This document shows positions 16,667 through 26,120 of a stretch of 64,000 nt of DNA, in pieces. How positions within the stretch are numbered: position 1 is the stretch's first letter; each line of letters opens with the position of its first letter. Source of the stretch: Aquisediminimonas profunda. Its GTDB lineage: Bacteria > Pseudomonadota > Alphaproteobacteria > Sphingomonadales > Sphingomonadaceae. The translations under genes were made by a program, and so were the position numbers. The notes below the pieces were generated by a model. That model searched no databases, had not been told where the DNA came from, and saw only the letters and a program-made list of their open reading frames with translations. The DNA lies in assembly GCF_019443285.1 (NCBI RefSeq), contig NZ_CP080327.1, forward strand, positions 496,001 through 560,000, given 5' to 3'.

Positions 16667-17962
16667 TTACTCCGCCAGCTCGGCCCGTGCGCCCTTCGGG
16701 ACTATCCGTGGAGCCGCGTTGAGCTGTTCCTTGGCGAAGCCTGCAGCCTTCTGGTAGGCAAGCATGAACTGTCTACGTTCCTCGGCCGGGATCACCGCGT
16801 CGATATCGTCGAACTGGCCGCCGCAGCGTTCGTCGACCATGCGCAGCAGGCCGAATGGACCTGCCTCGCGGTTGCGCAGCGCCAGCTGGCCGACCGGACC
16901 GCACAGTTCCGCGTCATAGGCGGCGAGCGCCGCCGGGGTCACACCCTTGTCCAGCATGATCCGCGCCATCACCCGGCCGCCGATGATCGCTTGGGTCGCC
17001 CCGTTGGACCCGGTCGGATACATGGCCTGGGCGGCATCGCCCACCAGGGCCACCGGGCCATCGACCCAGGTCGGCAGAGGCTCGCGATCAATCATCGGGT
17101 TTTCATAGGCACAATCGGACTTGGCCAGCAGCGCCGGAAGGTTCAACCAGTCGTAGACGAAGCCGTCGAATTCATGCGCGAATTCGGCCGATGCCACGGG
17201 ACGAAACCAGCCGGACTTCTGCCAATCGTGATCCGTGTCGAAGGTCTGCTCCGCGATCCAGTTGATATCGGCGAGACCATCGTCATTGGCATGCGAAATG
17301 GGGTAGAGCACGACACGGTGGCGATCGGTGCCAAGGCCAATGAACGAGGACCCTGTGCGGATCGGCACGCCCTTGGCCGTGCCGCGCCACATGATCGTGC
17401 CGCCCCAATGGATCGGCGGCTGGGCAGGATGCATCTGGGCGCGCACCGCGGAGTGAATACCGTCGGCGCCGATCAGCAGCCTTCCGCTCACCTCGCGGGT
17501 GACGCCATCTTCGCTACGAACGAATGCGGTGACGCCCCCGTCTGCGTTCTTGCGATAGCCGGTGACCTTGTGACCAAGCACCAGTGCGTCGGGGCCAAGC
17601 CGCTCCACCACCTTCTGCGCCAGCAGGAGGTGAAACCGGCCGCGATGCACGGCATACTGGTGCCACTTGTAGCCGGCGAACTTGCCGCGCGGCTCGGCGT
17701 AGATTTCCTTGCCGTTGAGGCCGACCAACGCCCATTCGCGCGCCGGCAGGCCGACGGCATCAAGATCCGTCTCGCCGATCCCAAGATCGTCCAGCTCTCG
17801 CACCGCATTAGGTTGAAGGTTGATACCCACGCCCAGCGCGGCCAGTCTACTAACGCCCTCATAGACGACGCAAGGCACGCCGATCTGGTGCAGCGTGAGC
17901 GCGAGCGACAGCCCCGCAATGCCGCCTCCGGTTATGATCACCTTACCGCCGGGCATCCTCAT
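16667..17962 (-). CDS. FAD-dependent aromatic monooxygenase (group A flavin hydroxylase)
   Basis: A 431-residue single-component flavoprotein hydroxylase related to salicylate and 3-hydroxybenzoate 6-hydroxylases. The FAD dinucleotide motif G-G-G-I-A-G is at residues 12-17, the D-G motif appears in L-I-G-A-D-G-I-H-S-A-V (about 165), and the G-D motif in L-V-G-D-A-A-Q-A-M-Y-P-T-G-S-N-G (about 310). Such enzymes use NAD(P)H and O2 to hydroxylate, sometimes decarboxylate, phenolic acids. It is followed by the broken DUF3237 gene and preceded, 75 bp upstream, by a TonB receptor on the same strand, so import and hydroxylation may share a promoter. Substrate unknown. Confidence 0.87.
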   Translation of the reverse strand: MRMPGGKVIITGGGIAGLSLALTLHQIGVPCVVYEGVSRLAALGVGINLQPNAVRELDDLGIGETDLDAVGLPAREWALVGLNGKEIYAEPRGKFAGYKWHQYAVHRGRFHLLLAQKVVERLGPDALVLGHKVTGYRKNADGGVTAFVRSEDGVTREVSGRLLIGADGIHSAVRAQMHPAQPPIHWGGTIMWRGTAKGVPIRTGSSFIGLGTDRHRVVLYPISHANDDGLADINWIAEQTFDTDHDWQKSGWFRPVASAEFAHEFDGFVYDWLNLPALLAKSDCAYENPMIDREPLPTWVDGPVALVGDAAQAMYPTGSNGATQAIIGGRVMARIMLDKGVTPAALAAYDAELCGPVGQLALRNREAGPFGLLRMVDERCGGQFDDIDAVIPAEERRQFMLAYQKAAGFAKEQLNAAPRIVPKGARAELAE

Positions 17963-18037
17963 TTCCGATATTCCGTGGCATGAGTGATTGCAGGCGCCAC
18001 CTGGTTGGTCGGGTTTCCCTTGCTCCGGATCGCCATA

Positions 18038-20236
18038 TCAGAAGTTGATCCCGGCGCGAACGCCGTAGGTCCGCGGAGCATAGAGGCCGACAATGGGCTG
18101 GTTGAGAATCGATGTGACGAACGAACCCGATTTGACGGCCTCATTCCCAAGGTTTTCCACATAGGCGCCGAGATAGAAGCGATCATCGGGCGCATTGTAG
18201 GTGAGACTGAAATCTCCCTTCACGTATGCATCCTGCCGTTGCCCGGCCAGTTGCTCATCGCCGGCCCAGTAGCCCGACCGATAAGTTCCTGCCGCCGCGA
18301 AAACGACGCGGGCACCGCTGGCAAGCCTGAAGCTATGTTCGTAGTTGAGATTGATCGAAAGCTTCGGAGATTGTTGCAGGACGTTGCCTGAACAGTTGAT
18401 CCTGTCATTGGCGCCGGAAACCGCGACCCTAGGGCAGTTCCACGCGGACAGGTTCGAAAGCAGGAAGGTGTAGTCGTCGTACTTGGTGTGGTTGTAGAGG
18501 ATATTCGACGATAAAAGGTCATCGCGCGATGCCCGCAAGCTCGTTTCCAGTTCAAACCCGTAGAGCGTGGCCGCGCCGGCGTTTTCGGTGACCAAGTCAT
18601 TGCCAACGAGATGCGTCGTCTGCTTGTCCTTGTATTTCCAGTAGTACGTTTCGAGATTGATCTGGAGCTTGTTGTCCATGAAGCGGTTCTTCGAACCCAC
18701 CGTCACTGCAACGAGGCTTTCGGGGCGATAGGTGTTGTTGGGAGCCGGAGCCATGAAGAAGCCGCCCGCCTTGAAGCCAGTCCCAACGTTTGCGTAGACC
18801 AGCGATCGTGGACCGATATCGGCCTCGATGCCCGCCTTCCAGTTCAACCGGTTGAACTCGAGGTTGCCATCCACCGGCACGTTGCCGAACGGCGAAGGCG
18901 CAAAGGGGATGACCGCTGCACCGAGAATACTCTTCTTCTCGTTGGTATAGCGCAGGCCGCCGATCATGCGAACGGTGTCCGTCAGGTCAAAGGTGGCTTG
19001 CCCAAACATGGCGAGCGACGTTGTATTGTACCGATCGACCCGAGATGTCGACGGGCTGAACAGAGTGATGTTGTCCGGCACGCCGAAAACGTATGCGTCG
19101 AGTTTGAAATCACCCTTCTCGTCGAAATAGTATCCCCCCACCGTTGCTTTGAAGCGGTTATCCGAAGGCGTAGAGAAGCGGACTTCCAGTGATTTCTGGT
19201 CCGAATGTTCGACCGTAGCGACTGGGAACCCCGCGTTGTAATGCAGATAGTTGAGGTTCGAACGGCGATAGGCGGGAATGATGGTCAGTTCGCCGGCGCC
19301 GGTATCCACCTTGATGACGCCCGTCAGTCCATAAAGATTCGTGGCATTGAAGCCATCGGCCTTGATGGGAGCGAGGCCAGCAGGCGTCGTCAGGCCGGGG
19401 ATCACCACGCTTGCCCGTATCGCGTTAACGACCGGGTTGACCACGCCCGCATACGGATCGGATGGTGGGACGAAATTGATGTAGGTCCCGGTGGCGCCCA
19501 TGCCGCCGAAGTGTACATAGTCTGCCGTCAGCTGCAGCGAGAGCGCCGTGCTGGGCTCAACCAGGATGGATGCGCGGCCAGAGTATTGCTTCTGGTCGTT
19601 GTATCCATCGCGGAAATAGCCATCGCGATGAATGCCCTGGCCCGAAATCCTGATCGCCGCCGTATCGGACAGCCGCAGATTCAGGGCGCCCTGCGCCTGG
19701 TACAGGTTATAGTTGCCGCCCTGAACGTCCAGGTATCCCTCATTCTTGAAAATCGGCTTCCTGGAAATGACGTTAATCGCGCCAGCCGTCGCATTGCGAC
19801 CGTACAGCGTGCCCTGCGGCCCCTTTAGCACCTCGACCCGCTCAAGATCGTAATACAGGCCATTCGCGGCAACCGGACGCGCGAGATAGACGCCGTCCAG
19901 ATTGAGGGCCACGACCTGCTCAGCCAGTCCGTTGCCAGCCAGCGTGCCAATGCCGCGGATGGTGGTCTGGTTGGTACCGCCGCCGGCTCCCGAGATGGTA
20001 ACCGACGGAACAAGCTTGGTCAGATCCTCGCCGCTCGAAACTTCGGCAGTCAGCACTGCGCTGTTCACGGCGGTGACAGGGATAGCGGCCTTTTGCAGGT
20101 TCTCATCCCGGCGCTGGGCCGTAACGATGATGTCGGTCAGGCCTTGATCGCTTTGAGGCGCTTCTTGCGCCAACACAGGCGTCGAAATGAACGCGCCGAT
20201 CGTGAACAGGCTAATCCCTCTCAACACAGAATTCAT
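18038..20236 (-). CDS. TonB-dependent outer-membrane receptor
   Basis: A 732-residue receptor with signal peptide (cleavage near A-Q-E, residue 24), TonB box D-I-I-V-T-A-Q-R-R at about 35, plug motif R-V-E-V-L-K-G-P-Q-G-T-L-Y-G-R-N-A-T-A-G, and a barrel ending G-V-R-A-G-I-N-F. Near the TonB box it is very like the receptor at 3.6 kb (E-N-L-Q-K/R-A-A-I-P-V), so the two are paralogues. It is transcribed away from the amidohydrolase gene across a 431-bp intergenic region and likely heads the receptor-monooxygenase unit. It should import the substrate of the neighbouring hydrolases and oxygenase (inference). Confidence 0.93.
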   Translation of the reverse strand: MNSVLRGISLFTIGAFISTPVLAQEAPQSDQGLTDIIVTAQRRDENLQKAAIPVTAVNSAVLTAEVSSGEDLTKLVPSVTISGAGGGTNQTTIRGIGTLAGNGLAEQVVALNLDGVYLARPVAANGLYYDLERVEVLKGPQGTLYGRNATAGAINVISRKPIFKNEGYLDVQGGNYNLYQAQGALNLRLSDTAAIRISGQGIHRDGYFRDGYNDQKQYSGRASILVEPSTALSLQLTADYVHFGGMGATGTYINFVPPSDPYAGVVNPVVNAIRASVVIPGLTTPAGLAPIKADGFNATNLYGLTGVIKVDTGAGELTIIPAYRRSNLNYLHYNAGFPVATVEHSDQKSLEVRFSTPSDNRFKATVGGYYFDEKGDFKLDAYVFGVPDNITLFSPSTSRVDRYNTTSLAMFGQATFDLTDTVRMIGGLRYTNEKKSILGAAVIPFAPSPFGNVPVDGNLEFNRLNWKAGIEADIGPRSLVYANVGTGFKAGGFFMAPAPNNTYRPESLVAVTVGSKNRFMDNKLQINLETYYWKYKDKQTTHLVGNDLVTENAGAATLYGFELETSLRASRDDLLSSNILYNHTKYDDYTFLLSNLSAWNCPRVAVSGANDRINCSGNVLQQSPKLSINLNYEHSFRLASGARVVFAAAGTYRSGYWAGDEQLAGQRQDAYVKGDFSLTYNAPDDRFYLGAYVENLGNEAVKSGSFVTSILNQPIVGLYAPRTYGVRAGINF

Positions 20237-20667
20237 TGTTTTCCTCCTCTTAATATAACGCCACTGCTATCGATTGCGGCGACCGCGCTGGATCGGAATG
20301 ATCATGTGCTTAAGCTTGGCTGCGCCGCTACCGGACCAGCACTTGCGCAAAAAACACGCCAACGGCCTTTCGGCCTCCTGCTGCCGGAGCGCGTGCGCTC
20401 TGTCGGTCGCCAAGGCAAGATGACTGAACCTCAGCCCTTTTTCATAGCACCACACCCTTCCGGCTGCCGACTTTCGCCGCTGGCAGCGTCCATCAACAAT
20501 TTCCAGTTGATATCGCGATATGAAAATGAGATCAAGATATGTCTTGTGGTGAGAGTCATTCGAAGCACTCGCCGCGGAACGATAGTGTCCCTGGGTGACC
20601 GGTTACGGTCGCGGCGCAGGCGGCAACGTCGATGGAAAAATTAGCGAAGAGCTAGGAAAGGCAGCGC
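20237..20667. other. Divergent intergenic region, 431 bp
   Basis: No coding sequence is supported. It holds the promoters of the minus-strand TonB receptor and the plus-strand amidohydrolase operon. A perfect palindrome, listed separately, lies at 20510-20521. Confidence 0.6.
20510..20521. promoter_or_regulatory. Palindrome ATATCGCGATAT, possible TetR operator
   Basis: A perfect 12-bp palindrome in the divergent receptor/amidohydrolase promoter region. A one-mismatch copy, ATATTGCGATAT, lies at 28433-28444 in the P450/SnoaL promoter region, and both are followed by GA. The shared site suggests one regulator, possibly one of the two related TetR proteins in this region. Confidence 0.45.
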
Positions 20668-22083
20668 ATGACGCCCGGGCGACAGACAATTCTCATAAAA
20701 GATGCACGCATTCTCACGATGGTCGACGGCCAGGGCGAGATTGCGGGCGATGTCCTTATCGAAGACGGTGTCATCCGAGAAATCGGACAGGGGCTGGCAG
20801 CAGAAGGCGCTGACGTCATCGACGCCAAGGGCGGCATTCTCATGCCGGGCTTCGTCGATACCCACCGGCATATCTGGCAGACGCAGCTGCGGTCCACAGC
20901 GGGCAACTGGTCGCTTTACGATTATCTGGCCGAGATGCGTCTGACCTTTTCCACGTACTACACGCCGGATGACGTGTATTTGGGCAATCGGATAGGGGCG
21001 ATCGACGCGCTGAACGCTGGCATCACAACGATCGTCGATCACTGCCACATCCTCAACTCCCCAGCACATAGTGACGAGGCAATTCGCGGACTTACGGACG
21101 CCGGTATTCGTTCGATCTTTTGTTATGGCATCTTCGCCAACCCGACGAACCACAATCCGCTGGATATCAGCTTCGACATGGGCTGGCGCTTCGACGATGC
21201 ACGTCGTCTCCGAAAGGATGCCCTGTCGAGCGACGACGGCCTGATCCAGCTTGGCCTTGCACCCAATGAACCGGAGTCCTCACCATTCGAGGCAATCGTG
21301 CACGATGTGCAATTCGCTCGTGAAATCGGTGCGCGGAAAATTTCATGCCATGTCGCGATGGGTGCCTACGATCAGGGTCATCAATTCGTCCGCCAATTGC
21401 ATGAGGCGAGCTTGCTCGACGAGACATTCCTGTTCGTTCACGGTGCAAGCCTAACCGACGATGAACTGAAAATGATCGCCGACGCCGGCGCCGGACTTTC
21501 CAGCACGCCGGAAACCGAAATGCAGATGGGCATGGGATACCCGATTGGCTTCCGTGCGAACGCCGCTGGCGTGAAGGCGTCGCTCGGGGTGGACATCGTT
21601 TCGAACTATTCCGGCGATCTGTTTTCGCAGATGCGCATGATGGTTCAATCGGCCCGCGCACAGGTAAACGCGGAGCATGAGCGCAATGGACGAGCCCCGC
21701 GGCGGCTGGACATTCATGCCCGCGACGTCTTGCGCCTCGCCACTCTGGGCGGAGCCGAAGCCCTTGGCCTGGATCACCGGATCGGCACGATAGAGGTAGG
21801 CAAGCAAGCTGACCTGATCCTAGTCCGCACCGATTCCATCGGAATGACGCCGACGATCGATCCGATTGCAGCCGTAGTGTTCAACGCGAGCGCCGCCGAC
21901 GTATCGTTGGTGATGGTTGCAGGCAAGATTCACAAGCGCGACGGAATCCTGACCCGAGTCGCGTGGCCTGCTCTGCGCAGCCAACTGCTTGAATCATCCG
22001 AACGGATTGTTGCGCAGGCAGCGCGCGTCGATCGCGCATTGGTCGAAGGCGTCGTCAACACCTTCTTTGCTAATCTTGCGTGA
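20668..22083 (+). CDS. Amidohydrolase (AtzA/SsnA-like deaminase or hydrolase)
   Basis: A 471-residue metal-dependent hydrolase with a composite N/C beta domain around a TIM barrel. Metal ligands are visible in F-V-D-T-H-R-H-I-W-Q (HxH, about residue 68), S-C-H-V-A-M-G (about 227), F-V-H-G-A-S (about 255) and L-G-V-D-I-V-S-N (about 308). The family removes amino, chloro or amide groups or opens cyclic C-N bonds. It is the first gene of a plus-strand run with FAH and cyclase-family hydrolases, which together look like a ring-opening and chain-cleaving set. A GGAAAGG site precedes the ATG. The substrate cannot be told. Confidence 0.82.
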   Translation: MTPGRQTILIKDARILTMVDGQGEIAGDVLIEDGVIREIGQGLAAEGADVIDAKGGILMPGFVDTHRHIWQTQLRSTAGNWSLYDYLAEMRLTFSTYYTPDDVYLGNRIGAIDALNAGITTIVDHCHILNSPAHSDEAIRGLTDAGIRSIFCYGIFANPTNHNPLDISFDMGWRFDDARRLRKDALSSDDGLIQLGLAPNEPESSPFEAIVHDVQFAREIGARKISCHVAMGAYDQGHQFVRQLHEASLLDETFLFVHGASLTDDELKMIADAGAGLSSTPETEMQMGMGYPIGFRANAAGVKASLGVDIVSNYSGDLFSQMRMMVQSARAQVNAEHERNGRAPRRLDIHARDVLRLATLGGAEALGLDHRIGTIEVGKQADLILVRTDSIGMTPTIDPIAAVVFNASAADVSLVMVAGKIHKRDGILTRVAWPALRSQLLESSERIVAQAARVDRALVEGVVNTFFANLA

Positions 22084-22184
22084 TGCACTTGGAACAAAGA
22101 GCCGGTCCGCGCTGGCGGAATCACCGCCACGTCTGATCTTCGTCCCAATCATCGCAGCCTTTTTTGACAGCGGAAAGCCCTCCA

Positions 22185-23162
22185 ATGAAACTTGCAACAA
22201 TTGATAATGGGTCCCCCGACGGGGCACTGGCGGTCGTTTCTCAAGACCTGTCTCGTGCAGTCTTTGCCGGAAATTTGGCGAAAACGCTGCAAGACGCGCT
22301 GGATCGCTGGGATGCAGCAGAGCCAGACCTTCGTCGTCTGGCGGAGGCGCTGGAAACTGGGGCAGTCAACGACGTCTTTAACTTCGACCCAACGGCCGCG
22401 AAATCCCCCCTTCCGCGCCCGCGCCAATGGCTTGATGCCTCCGCATTTCCAAATCACGCCCGCCTGATGGCAAAGGCCTTTGGCCTGGAACCAAACTTCC
22501 CCGAATTCCCTCTCATGTATCAGGGTTTTTCAGATCACACCCTCGCACCGACGGAACACGCACTGTTCCGCTCGGAAGTCGATGGCATCGACTTCGAGGG
22601 CGAGTTTGCTGTCGTCCTCGACGACGTTCCCATGGGTACAAATGAAGCTGTCGCCCGGGACCACATTCGGCTGGTGATGCTGGCCAATGATTGGAGCCTT
22701 CGCGCGTTCGGTCCAGCCGAAATGCGTACAGGATTCGGATTTATTCGCGCCAAACCTGCTACGGCATTTGGGCCCGTGGCCGTAACTCCAGACGAGCTTG
22801 GTGCCGCATGGCGAGACGCACGCGTCGGGCTAGATCTTTCGGTCCATCGCGGCGAGCAGCACTTTGGGCGACCAAATGGAACCGAAATGGCCTTCGGCTT
22901 TGATCAATTGGTCGCGCATGCAGCTTACAATCGCCGCCTGTCGGCCGGAACGATCATCGGATCGGGAACTGTGTCAAACGCCGCATTTGCCGAGGTTGGT
23001 TCGACCTGTATCGCGGAGCAGCGAAGCATCGAGACGATCGCCAATGGCGAACCAACTACACCCTTTCTCGCTTTCGGCGAACGCGTTCGCCTTGAGGCGT
23101 TTGGAGCGGACGGGGTATCGATGTTTGGCGCCATCGAACAAATTGTCACCAAGGGAGGCTGA
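22185..23162 (+). CDS. Fumarylacetoacetate hydrolase family protein
   Basis: A 325-residue FAH-type protein. The acidic metal triad is seen in F-E-G-E-F-A-V-V-L-D-D (about residue 138) and L-A-N-D-W-S-L-R-A (about 166), and a fumarylacetoacetase-like G-F-G-F-I-R-A-K-P appears shortly after. ATG 22185, with GGAAAG upstream, is preferred to an in-frame ATG 21 bases earlier. It should cleave a C-C bond beta to two carbonyls. It lies 101 bp after the amidohydrolase and only 3 bp before the cyclase-family gene, so the latter two are co-translated. Confidence 0.83.
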   Translation: MKLATIDNGSPDGALAVVSQDLSRAVFAGNLAKTLQDALDRWDAAEPDLRRLAEALETGAVNDVFNFDPTAAKSPLPRPRQWLDASAFPNHARLMAKAFGLEPNFPEFPLMYQGFSDHTLAPTEHALFRSEVDGIDFEGEFAVVLDDVPMGTNEAVARDHIRLVMLANDWSLRAFGPAEMRTGFGFIRAKPATAFGPVAVTPDELGAAWRDARVGLDLSVHRGEQHFGRPNGTEMAFGFDQLVAHAAYNRRLSAGTIIGSGTVSNAAFAEVGSTCIAEQRSIETIANGEPTTPFLAFGERVRLEAFGADGVSMFGAIEQIVTKGG

Positions 23163-23165
23163 ACC

Positions 23166-23939
23166 ATGGCTCGTCGTTTTATTGATCTTTCGATCTGTAT
23201 CGAAACCGATGTCGCATCGGATCCACCGCCGAATCGCCCGCAAATCAAATACTGGGCGCATCAGGACACTTTTCACCAAATCGGTCCCTTCTTCCCCGGC
23301 CTGAGGCAGCAGGATTTGCCCGACCATGAAGGCTGGGCTGTCGAAGAGCTGCAGGTCAATCCGCATAACGGCACGCACATGGACGCCCCGTGGCACTATC
23401 ATTCAACAGCCGGGGGAAAGCCGGCTGCGACGATCGAGCAAACGCCGCTGGAATACTGTTTCCAACCTGGCGTAAAGCTCGACTTTCGGCATTTCCCGAA
23501 TGGTTATGTTGCCACCGACAAAGACGTAGCACAGGAACTCAAGCGTATCGGCCACAGCCTTCAGCCACTCGACATCGTCCTCGTCAATACCGCAGCGGGT
23601 GCCCGCTATGGCGAACCGGATTACGTCGAAACCGGATGCGGGATGGGCCGGGAAGCAACGCTTTATCTGACCGAACGGGGAGTCAAGGTCGTCGGCACCG
23701 ATGCATGGTCCTGGGACGCGCCGTTCACCTACACGGCAAAGAAATTCGCCGAAACCGGCGATGCTTCTATCATCTGGGAAGGGCACAAGGCAGGAAAGGT
23801 GCGCCCCTACTGGCAGATGGAGAAACTGCACAATCTCGAGAGCCTTCCGGCCGCGGGGTTCGAGGTGATATGCTTCCCGGTAAAGATTAAGGGCGCCGGT
23901 GCCGGCTGGACACGCGCGGTGGCCATGTTCACTGATTGA
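23166..23939 (+). CDS. Cyclase-family metal hydrolase (kynurenine formamidase/isatin hydrolase-like)
   Basis: A 257-residue protein of the cyclase superfamily. The signature H-N-G-T-H-M-D-A-P-W-H-Y-H at about residues 67-79 gives the metal-binding histidines and aspartate. The family includes bacterial kynurenine formamidase and isatin hydrolase, which hydrolyse amide or lactam bonds. The gene starts three bases after the FAH gene. With the amidohydrolase it would be a second C-N or ester hydrolase in the same operon, so the compound may contain an amide, lactam or lactone (inference). It is convergent with the TetR gene that follows. Confidence 0.84.
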   Translation: MARRFIDLSICIETDVASDPPPNRPQIKYWAHQDTFHQIGPFFPGLRQQDLPDHEGWAVEELQVNPHNGTHMDAPWHYHSTAGGKPAATIEQTPLEYCFQPGVKLDFRHFPNGYVATDKDVAQELKRIGHSLQPLDIVLVNTAAGARYGEPDYVETGCGMGREATLYLTERGVKVVGTDAWSWDAPFTYTAKKFAETGDASIIWEGHKAGKVRPYWQMEKLHNLESLPAAGFEVICFPVKIKGAGAGWTRAVAMFTD

Positions 23940-23965
23940 GCATGGTCACCAAGCGCGGCATGGGG

Positions 23966-24631
23966 TCACACGCGGTGCTGCATGATGCTGTCGGCCTCGA
24001 GCATGTCGCGTTCGATCATCGGAAGTTCTTCGGAGTCAGCCAGCCCGAAGAACAATCCTCCTATTGCGGCAGCCATAGTGGGTACCAGGTCGAAGTCTGT
24101 CAACTCGCCGGAAACCCACAAAGTAAGGATTCCCCGGAACGAGATCGTGAGCTGATCCGGCAAAATGCAGCGAGCGATTTCGACGCGGGTTGAGCAGATT
24201 CCAGTGAAATCACCCAGCGCCTGAAGCCACAATTTATGCGCACCATGACGCATGTCAGGCCCTTCGGGATGGGGCTGGTTGAGGGCGCTCACCACCGTAC
24301 GGTAGGTCCTAGGCTGCTGCATGAGGACCTCGAAGCCGCATTTGCTCATTTCCCTGACCCTCAGATAGGCACTCGAAGGAAGCTTGAGCTCGTCAAACGC
24401 AATGGTGATCTTGAGAAGGTACCTCTCGGCAAGCGCGCGCAAGATGGCATTCTTGTTGCCGAAATAGTTGAACGGGGTGGTAAATCCTACCCCAGCGGCT
24501 TCGGCCAGCGAGCGCATGGAAAAATCCGCGTCAGAACTGTTTTGCAAAAGTCTCTCGGCTGCATCGAGAACAGCGTCGCGCGTCATCTGCTGCTTACGCT
24601 GCTTCAAGCTCTGAGTGGTCGATGTGGCCAT
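23966..24631 (-). CDS. TetR-family transcriptional regulator
   Basis: A 221-residue regulator with an N-terminal helix-turn-helix (F-S-M-R-S-L-A-E-A-A-G-V-G-F-T, then F-N-Y-F-G-N-K-N-A-I-L) at about residues 40-72 and a ligand-binding C-terminus. ATG 24631 is chosen because the TetR domain begins right after it; an upstream extension reads as low-complexity sequence. It shares the block N-A/G-I-L-R-A-L-A-E-R with the TetR protein at 31.5 kb, so the two are paralogues. It lies between the hydrolase operon and the KAS III pair and may repress both. Confidence 0.85.
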   Translation of the reverse strand: MATSTTQSLKQRKQQMTRDAVLDAAERLLQNSSDADFSMRSLAEAAGVGFTTPFNYFGNKNAILRALAERYLLKITIAFDELKLPSSAYLRVREMSKCGFEVLMQQPRTYRTVVSALNQPHPEGPDMRHGAHKLWLQALGDFTGICSTRVEIARCILPDQLTISFRGILTLWVSGELTDFDLVPTMAAAIGGLFFGLADSEELPMIERDMLEADSIMQHRV

Positions 24632-25058
24632 GAACAATCCCAAAAATTTCTTGCTCCGCGTCTCTCGACGGAAGCATAGGTTCGCGATCCTTGCGAGTGA
24701 TGAATAGCGCCTGCTTGCGGCCTTGGTACCTAACAGCACCATAATTCGCAATCGGCTGTCTGATGCAGTAACCTTATCTACGCTCCAACTGACTGAACGC
24801 GAGTGAAAGGGCGCGCAAGGCATTCGTGTCATCCGGTTTTTGTATTCATGCTCTAACGCAAACTTGCCATCTGGATTGCAATACACTATTCATATCATGA
24901 TTCACAAACTTGATTTCCAACGGACTGCACCGAGCGAGGCACGCGGCTCCATTGCGCATAAACGAGGAGCAATCGCCGATGTTAGCACCCTTGGATATTG
25001 CCATCGCACAGAGTCCGGCGCGGTGTGAGGTTTCAGTGGCGTCCCCGGTGACGTCCTG
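24632..25058. other. Divergent intergenic region, 427 bp
   Basis: No coding sequence is supported. It separates the TetR gene from the KAS III-like pair and should hold both promoters. The segment around 24880-24900 resembles one before the SnoaL gene. Confidence 0.55.
24881..24900 (+). promoter_or_regulatory. Shared promoter/operator-like element before KAS III pair
   Basis: ATACACTATTCATATCATGA is similar to the element at 28422 (ATACACTTTCA-AT, followed by a GATATGA motif). Read on the other strand this site also contains GATATGA. It lies 160-180 bp before the KAS III start. Possible common operator or promoter; short and unproven. Confidence 0.35.
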
Positions 25059-26120
25059 ATGGTGAGCTGGCTTGCCGGCCCCATGCCGGAAAACACCCCG
25101 GTCGGCATCCAGTCCTTGGCTCATTTCGAAGCGCCAGTCGTCGTGACCCGCGCCGACACGGCCTACCTGTTCGAGCTGATCCCCCCTGAATTCCGAGCCA
25201 CGTTCAATTCGCCCTCCTCCTTTCGAAGGTTTGCAGCGGACCCGCTGGCAAGTGAAAAGGCCGCGGTCACGGTCGCGCTCGAAGCATTGAGCCGTGCTTC
25301 GCTGGCCGCGTCTGACATTGACGCGGTCGTCGCCACAAGCTTTGTCGCGCATTGGCAGCAATGGTATCCGGCATTCGGGAGCTATGTGCACCGCGAACTG
25401 GCGCTGGGCGCGGACGTGCGGGTTCTCAACATCCAGAGTCAGTGCGCCAGTTTCGTCGATGCGCTGCGGCTGTCCTGGCAACTTTGCAAAGGTGGGCGCT
25501 ACCGCCGAATCCTTGTAGTTGCGGCCACGGAAGGGCTGAAAGAAGGTGATCCCACCGATCCCGTCGCAGCCTGGGCTGGCGATGGGGCCGCCTCCGCCAT
25601 CATCTCGTCCGAGGCGCTACAGGCCGAATTCATTGGTTATGATTTTTTCGCGGTAGGCGAACTGCATCGCGATTATCGCATGCGGTTGCGTGATCGTGCC
25701 TTCCCGGCGGTTGCTCCACCCGGTGCGATCGGCGAGGAACGAGGCTTCTGGGCCGTCCGCGATTTGGCTGCACTACTGAAGTGGATGGGTGCAGATTTTG
25801 CGAAAATGCTGGGGGACGGAATGCAACGCGCGTTGGACAGCGCCGCGATCAAGCCCGACCAACTGGGTAGCGTATTCTACCATCAGATGGGACCGCGCAA
25901 CCAGATCGTTCTGCTACACGCTGGCGAAGCCATCGGGATCCCGGACGAGGTTTTCCGAGATACGTTCGACAGTTTCGGTTGCGCCGGTAACGTCGACGGG
26001 GCAATCAGCCTGTCGATCTTGCGGGAACGCGGCGAACTCCCCGAGGGGACGATCTCCCTGCTCCACGCAAGTGGAGTTGGCGGAGCCAATCCTGCGCTCC
26101 TGATGCGGTGGTGCCAATGA
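25059..26120 (+). CDS. KAS III-like ketosynthase with intact Cys-His-Asn triad
   Basis: A 353-residue thiolase-fold protein of the FabH/HMG-CoA-synthase type. The nucleophile is Cys129 (I-Q-S-Q-C-A-S-F), with His275 (F-Y-H-Q-M-G) and Asn311 (G-C-A-G-N-V-D-G) completing the condensing triad. It could make or break a C-C bond between two acyl thioesters. The stop overlaps the next gene start (ATGA), so both proteins are made together, as in the PqsBC heterodimer. No acyl-carrier-protein gene is nearby, so CoA esters are the likely substrates. The start codon has only a weak ribosome site and may be misplaced. Confidence 0.82.
   Translation: MVSWLAGPMPENTPVGIQSLAHFEAPVVVTRADTAYLFELIPPEFRATFNSPSSFRRFAADPLASEKAAVTVALEALSRASLAASDIDAVVATSFVAHWQQWYPAFGSYVHRELALGADVRVLNIQSQCASFVDALRLSWQLCKGGRYRRILVVAATEGLKEGDPTDPVAAWAGDGAASAIISSEALQAEFIGYDFFAVGELHRDYRMRLRDRAFPAVAPPGAIGEERGFWAVRDLAALLKWMGADFAKMLGDGMQRALDSAAIKPDQLGSVFYHQMGPRNQIVLLHAGEAIGIPDEVFRDTFDSFGCAGNVDGAISLSILRERGELPEGTISLLHASGVGGANPALLMRWCQ

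Noticed and set aside
16424-17983. 519-codon open frame opposite the flavin monooxygenase
   Set aside because: No domain or ribosome site; the opposite strand carries all FAD-binding motifs.
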